This document shows, piece by piece, positions 60,325-64,000 of a stretch of 64,000 bases of DNA (position 1 is the stretch's first letter; the number at the start of each line of letters is the position of its first letter). A model generated the notes under the pieces. The model was given only the letters and a program-made list of their open reading frames with translations, was not told the origin of the DNA and ran no database searches. Source of the stretch: Nocardia aurea (GTDB lineage: Bacteria; Actinomycetota; Actinomycetes; Mycobacteriales; Mycobacteriaceae); NCBI RefSeq assembly GCF_003123685.1, contig NZ_QCYJ01000172.1, forward strand, positions 62,001-126,000, in the 5' to 3' direction. Position numbers and translations under genes: made by a program.

Positions 60325-61698
60325 TCACCCGCGGGCGCGCACCGCGCCCGCTGCCTTGCGCGCCGCGACCAGCACCGGATCCCAGACCGGTGAGAAGGGC
60401 GGCGCGTAGCCGAGATCGAGCGCGGTCATCTGGTCGACGGTCATCCCGGCCGTCAACGCGACGGCGGCGATGTCGACCCGTTTGGCCGCGCCCTCGCGGC
60501 CGACGATCTGCACACCGAGCAGGCGGCCGGTCCGCCGTTCGGCGAGCATCTTCACCGTCATCGGGTCCGCGCCGGGGTAATACCCCGCCCTGCTGGTCGA
60601 TTCGATGGTGACGGCGACGAATTGCAGCCCGGCGTCGGCGGCGGCCCGCTCCCCCAGCCCGGTTCGCGCGACCTCGAGTTCGCAGACCTTGCTCACCGCC
60701 GTGCCGACCACACCGGGGAATGTCGCGTACCCGCCGCCGATCCCGGTGCCGATGACCTGCCCGTGTTTGTTCGCGTGCGTGCCGAGGGCGATGTGGCGCT
60801 CACGTCCCGACACCAGATCGAGGACCTCGACGCAGTCGCCGCCCGCCCAGATGTCGTCGTGACCACGCACCCGCATCGCGAGATCGGTGAGCAGTCCGCC
60901 GTATTCGCCCAGCGGGAGTCCGGCCGCGCGCGCGAGCGTCGTCTCGGGAGTGACACCGATCCCGAGCACGACCACATCGGCCGGGTATTCCGCCGACGCG
61001 GTGACGACCGAGCGCACCCGCCCGGCGTCGTCGGCGCGGATCGCCACGACCTCGGCCTCGCAGACGATCTCGATCCCCATCCCGAACATGGCGGTGGCCA
61101 CGAGCGCGCCCATATCCGGATCGAGGGTCGACATGGGCGCGGACCCGCGATGCACCACCGTCACCTCGTACCCGCGGTTGATCAGCGCTTCGGCCATCTC
61201 GACACCGATATATCCGGCGCCGACCACCACCGCCCGCTTGCCCTCGATCCGGTCGAGTGTGTCGAGCAATTCCTGCCCGTCGTCGAGGGTCTGCACACCG
61301 TGCACCCCGCGCGCGTCGATGCCGGGCAGGTCGGGGCGGATCGGTCGCGCGCCGGTGGCGATCACGAGTTTGTCGTAGGACAACCGGGATTCAGCGCCCG
61401 ACTCGAGATCCTTCGCCCGCACGGCGCGGCCCTCGATATCGAGTTCGAGCACCTCGGTGCGCATGCGCAGATCGATATCGCGGGCCCGGTGCTCCTCGGG
61501 AGTCCTGGCGATGAGATCGTCGCGTTCGGCCACATCCCCGCCGACCCAGTACGGAATCCCGCACGCCGAATACGAGGCGAAGCTGCCCCGCTCGAACGCG
61601 ACGATCTCGAGTTCGTCGGCGCCGCGCATCCTTCGAGCCTGTGATGCCGCCGCCAACCCCGCCGCGTCGCCACCGACGACCACCAGTCGCTCACTCAT
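60325..61698 (-). CDS. CoA-disulfide-reductase-like FAD/NAD(P) oxidoreductase
   Basis: The 457-residue flavoprotein has GGDAAGLAAASQARR (FAD loop), the single redox Cys46 in SACGIPYW, VVVGAGYIGVEMAEAL (NAD loop) and DIWAGGDCVEV, followed by a dimerisation domain. SxxCGIPY with a single Cys is the hallmark of CoA-disulfide reductase/NADH oxidase/persulfide reductase enzymes. It could keep thiols reduced or handle persulfide. It is a lone gene downstream of the terminator at 61745-61777. Confidence 0.88.
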   Translation of the reverse strand: MSERLVVVGGDAAGLAAASQARRMRGADELEIVAFERGSFASYSACGIPYWVGGDVAERDDLIARTPEEHRARDIDLRMRTEVLELDIEGRAVRAKDLESGAESRLSYDKLVIATGARPIRPDLPGIDARGVHGVQTLDDGQELLDTLDRIEGKRAVVVGAGYIGVEMAEALINRGYEVTVVHRGSAPMSTLDPDMGALVATAMFGMGIEIVCEAEVVAIRADDAGRVRSVVTASAEYPADVVVLGIGVTPETTLARAAGLPLGEYGGLLTDLAMRVRGHDDIWAGGDCVEVLDLVSGRERHIALGTHANKHGQVIGTGIGGGYATFPGVVGTAVSKVCELEVARTGLGERAAADAGLQFVAVTIESTSRAGYYPGADPMTVKMLAERRTGRLLGVQIVGREGAAKRVDIAAVALTAGMTVDQMTALDLGYAPPFSPVWDPVLVAARKAAGAVRARG

Positions 61699-61744
61699 AC
61701 CGTCACGCTACGTCGCCGGGTGCGCACCCGCCCCGGAGACAGCA

Positions 61745-61777
61745 CATCGGCCCCCGCCGTGACGGCGGGGGCCGATG
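61745..61777. terminator. strong hairpin terminator
   Basis: A 16-bp perfect stem (61745-61760 with 61762-61777), closed through a minimal loop, downstream of the thiolase-fold gene on the minus strand. Confidence 0.85.
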
Positions 61778-61793
61778 GGTGATTCCGGGTGGA

Positions 61794-62936
61794 TCAGGTG
61801 GTCAGGATCGACGCCGCCGCCGTTCCGGGCGCACCGTAGACCTGCGCGTAACCGACCTTCGGGTTACCGGGAACCTGACGGTCGCCGGCGTTTCCACGCA
61901 ACTGCTGGACGAGTTCGTAGACCTGCCGGATACCGGAGGCGCCGATCGGCTCGCCGTTGGCGATCAGTCCGCCGTCGGTGTTGACCGGCAGCCTGCCGCC
62001 GATCTCGGTCGCGCCCTCGGCGATGAGCTTCTCCTGCTCGCCGTCCTTGCAGAAACCGTTCTCGGCCATGTGGATGACCTCCGAACCCGCGTCGGTGTCC
62101 TGGAGCTGGATCACGTCGACGTCGGACGGGTCGATGCCCGCGGTCTCGTAGGCGGCGCGCGAGGCGTACACCGTGGGCGAGACGTCCTCGTCGACGGCGG
62201 CCCAGGTGCTGTGCACCTCGTAGGCGCCGTAGCGGCGGGTGCGGATGGCACTGGACCGCAGGTAGATCGGCTTGGTGGTGTAGCGCGCCGCGAGATCGCC
62301 TCGGCACATGATCACGGCCGCCGCGCCCTCGTCGGGCGAGCAGAACATGTACTGGGTCAGCGGGTAGTTGAGCATCGTCGAGTTGAGGATGTCGTCTTCG
62401 GAGATCGGGTTGCGCCGGAACGCGTTCGGGTTGAGCGCGCCGTTGCGGAAGTTCTTGTTCGCGACCTTGGCCAGCGTGCGCTGGGAGATCCCGTGCTCTT
62501 CGATGTAGCGATTGGTCTTGATGCCGAAGAACTTGGTGGTCACGAACTGACCGTTCTCGGCGTACCACCCGGGCAGACCCAGTTTGGACGGGTCGTCGGT
62601 GAACGCGCCACGGGGGTGCTTGTCCATGCCGACCGCGATGCCGATGTCGTAGCGACCCGAACGGATCGCCTCGGCGGTCTGCTCGATCGAGCTGGCGGCG
62701 GTGGCGCAGGCGTTGAACACGTTGGTGAACGGGATACCGGTCAGGCCCACCAGCCGCGTCACGGCGTCGGGGTTGCTCACCTCGTAGCTACCGCCGAATC
62801 CGAACTGGATGTCCTTCCATTGGACTCCGGCGTCGGACAGGGCGAGCTGGATCGCTTCCGCGCCCATCTCGATGGCCGTTTTGGCGAAGCGGCCGAACGG
62901 GTGCAGACCCACGCCGATGATGGCGACGTCGTTCAT
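61794..62936 (-). CDS. thiolase-fold protein of Ltp/SCP2 type, probable retro-aldolase subunit
   Basis: The 380-residue protein has a thiolase fold and keeps Cys77 in NACATAASS. The other thiolase motifs are lost: NEAF becomes a segment reading QLQDTDAGSEVIH, and the terminal CxG is replaced by GYAQVYGAPG. This is the pattern of lipid-transfer-protein/Ltp2-like proteins, which work as acyl-CoA retro-aldolases when paired with a DUF35 protein. The paired gene lies 35 bp upstream. It would cleave a beta-hydroxyacyl-CoA carrying a tertiary alcohol, which ordinary beta-oxidation cannot process. Confidence 0.85.
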   Translation of the reverse strand: MNDVAIIGVGLHPFGRFAKTAIEMGAEAIQLALSDAGVQWKDIQFGFGGSYEVSNPDAVTRLVGLTGIPFTNVFNACATAASSIEQTAEAIRSGRYDIGIAVGMDKHPRGAFTDDPSKLGLPGWYAENGQFVTTKFFGIKTNRYIEEHGISQRTLAKVANKNFRNGALNPNAFRRNPISEDDILNSTMLNYPLTQYMFCSPDEGAAAVIMCRGDLAARYTTKPIYLRSSAIRTRRYGAYEVHSTWAAVDEDVSPTVYASRAAYETAGIDPSDVDVIQLQDTDAGSEVIHMAENGFCKDGEQEKLIAEGATEIGGRLPVNTDGGLIANGEPIGASGIRQVYELVQQLRGNAGDRQVPGNPKVGYAQVYGAPGTAAASILTT

Positions 62937-62971
62937 GTGAAGCTCCTTGATTTCTTCGGTGAGGGTCGGTG

Positions 62972-63388
62972 TCAGACCGGCTTGAACGCGACCGTCACGA
63001 CCTCTTCGCCCGCGTCGTCGACATAGAGGGGAACGAAGGTGAGTTCGACGTCCATGCCGGTGCGCAGCACGGCCGGGTCGCCCTCGGTCAACCGGGTCTC
63101 GACGCGCACGTCATCGCCGAGCTGCACCAGGCCGATGCCGAACGGCTCGAAGTTGTCGGCGTTCTCCTTGCCCGCGTACGGCAGCTTGGGAACGAAGCCC
63201 TGGGTCGTCCACGCGACCAGCTTGCCGGAACGCTCGAGCAGCAGGTCGGACAGATCCGCGCCACTGCACCTCGGGCACCGCTGCTGACGCGGCCAGGTGG
63301 TGGCCGCGCAGTCGTTGCAGCGGCTGCCGATCAGCTGCGGATTTTCCTCGGGCCACGTCGAGACATCCGGCGCCAGTGCCTTCGCCAT
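62972..63388 (-). CDS. DUF35 (zinc-ribbon/OB-fold) protein, partner of thiolase-fold enzyme
   Basis: The 138-residue protein has a zinc ribbon with Cys24, Cys27, Cys38 and Cys41, followed by an OB-fold (LVAWTTQGFVPKLPY, FGIGLVQLGDDVRVETRL). DUF35 proteins bind thiolase-fold aldolases and acyl-CoA hydratases (ChsH2-type) in steroid side-chain degradation. It is first in the two-gene operon. The operator at 63537-63551 lies 149 bp upstream, joining it to the regulon. Confidence 0.88.
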   Translation of the reverse strand: MAKALAPDVSTWPEENPQLIGSRCNDCAATTWPRQQRCPRCSGADLSDLLLERSGKLVAWTTQGFVPKLPYAGKENADNFEPFGIGLVQLGDDVRVETRLTEGDPAVLRTGMDVELTFVPLYVDDAGEEVVTVAFKPV

Positions 63389-63737
63389 CTACTGTCCTCC
63401 TCTGTCGATTCCTCTTGCGAGCTGGTTTTCGTATTCGAATGTGCTGTAGCTCAATGGTTTTCAGGCCAGAGAAGGTGATGACACAGTCCGATCGACCCAT
63501 CGGCGACCGCGAGTGCGCATCCCACTATCCTCCTGCGAGAATTCGATTCTCAATTCCCGAAGATAGATTTCCATGCGGGAACCACGGAGTCAACCTCGAG
63601 ACGGGTGCCACACGGGGAGGGATAGAACACGTTCGACGCGACCGGAGGCCGATAGCAAAAAGTTTGCTTTTCGATTGCCCGTCGTCACCCGCCGATCGGA
63701 ACTAAACGGAGAGCGGTGCTCCGCTATCGTCGGGAGC
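63389..63737. other. divergent control region of DUF35 operon and peroxidase gene
   Basis: No gene is supported in this 349-bp gap. The operator at 63537-63551 is its only recognisable element. The peroxidase promoter probably lies near its start, downstream of the operator. Confidence 0.5.
63537..63551. promoter_or_regulatory. regulon operator GAGAATtcgATTCTC
   Basis: Perfect palindrome, flanked by GC and AATTCC as at 50960. It extends the regulon past the unrelated block to the right end of the window. Confidence 0.85.
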
Positions 63738-64000
63738 ATGAGCATTCACGGATTCAGCGTCACCACCGCCGAGGGAACCGCCAAACCCCTGAGCGACTAT
63801 CACGGCCGCCTCGTACTGATCGTCAATGTCGCCAGCAAATGCGGCTTCACCCCGCAGTACGCGGGGCTGGAGGCCTTGCATCGCGCGACCGAGGACCGCG
63901 GGTTGGACATCCTCGGGTTCCCCTGCAATCAGTTCGGCAACCAGGAACCCGGCACCGACGCCGAGATCCAGGAATTCTGCTCGACCGAATACGGGGTGAC
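63738..64000 (+). CDS. glutathione peroxidase family protein (5' part)
   Basis: The first 87 residues are in the window. They have the thiol peroxidase motifs NVASKCGFTPQYAGL with the peroxidatic Cys (not selenocysteine), then LGFPCNQFGNQEP with the second Cys. Such Cys-type enzymes in actinobacteria reduce peroxides with thioredoxin. The gene runs off the window edge. The ATG at 63738 is preceded by CGGGAG. Confidence 0.9.
   Translation, partial: MSIHGFSVTTAEGTAKPLSDYHGRLVLIVNVASKCGFTPQYAGLEALHRATEDRGLDILGFPCNQFGNQEPGTDAEIQEFCSTEYGV

Overview
The window is GC-rich, tightly packed DNA from an actinobacterium, most likely a mycolic-acid-containing genus such as Nocardia or Rhodococcus. The signs are an ESX/type VII-like secreted-protein locus, an MTB12-like lipoprotein, several F420/FMN luciferase-like oxidoreductases, a KshB-like oxygenase reductase, paired small/large acyl-CoA dehydrogenases, frequent GTG/TTG starts and ATGA stop/start overlaps. 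The genus is an inference. No rRNA, tRNA, CRISPR array or insertion sequence was seen.

Layout. (1) 1-3607: a minus-strand locus encoding a small YxxxD-tailed ESX-type protein, a 600-residue helical protein with Gly-Thr-Pro pentapeptide repeats, a charged coiled-coil protein and a prolyl 4-hydroxylase. (2) 3854-6224: a glycosyltransferase-like gene, an SDR and a Nudix gene broken by a stop codon. (3) 6366-12864: a translationally coupled minus-strand beta-oxidation operon (two acyl-CoA dehydrogenases, SDR, CoA-transferase, crotonase, thiolase). (4) 13179-18533: a branched-chain-type ABC importer with fused LivH-LivM permease. (5) 18982-50918: a large acyl-CoA catabolic cluster in divergent operons. 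It holds a Rieske oxygenase and its reductase, three acyl-CoA dehydrogenase pairs, acyl-CoA ligase, crotonases, thiolase, SDRs, a B12-dependent acyl-CoA mutase with MeaB chaperone, a CoA-transferase, a molybdenum hydroxylase (large/medium/small subunits plus XdhC and CoxG) and two near-twin TetR regulators. (6) 51179-61698: an apparently unrelated block: secreted GH5 glycosidase, TPP-riboswitch-controlled CytX permease, a TetR/crotonase pair, methyltransferase, two luciferase-like monooxygenases, an AI-2E-type transporter and a CoA-disulfide-reductase-like flavoprotein. (7) 61794-63388: a thiolase-fold/DUF35 pair. (8) 63738-64000: the start of a glutathione peroxidase.

The main discovery is a shared operator. 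The palindrome GAGAATnnnATTCTC occurs perfectly at 18817, 26014, 34962, 42336, 50960 and 63537, with one mismatch at 28973 and as a degenerate copy at 40167. Nearly every copy sits between divergent operons of regions 4, 5 and 7. A related palindrome, GAGAACGTAGTTCTT, lies before the second TetR gene. This ties the importer, ring hydroxylase and reductase, CoA ligase, three dehydrogenase pairs, mutase, molybdenum hydroxylase and thiolase/DUF35 pair into one probable regulon. I infer a pathway that imports a branched or cyclic carboxylic acid or terpenoid/steroid-like compound, hydroxylates it, activates it with CoA, and shortens it by beta-oxidation, retro-aldol cleavage and carbon-skeleton rearrangement. 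The substrate cannot be read from the sequence.
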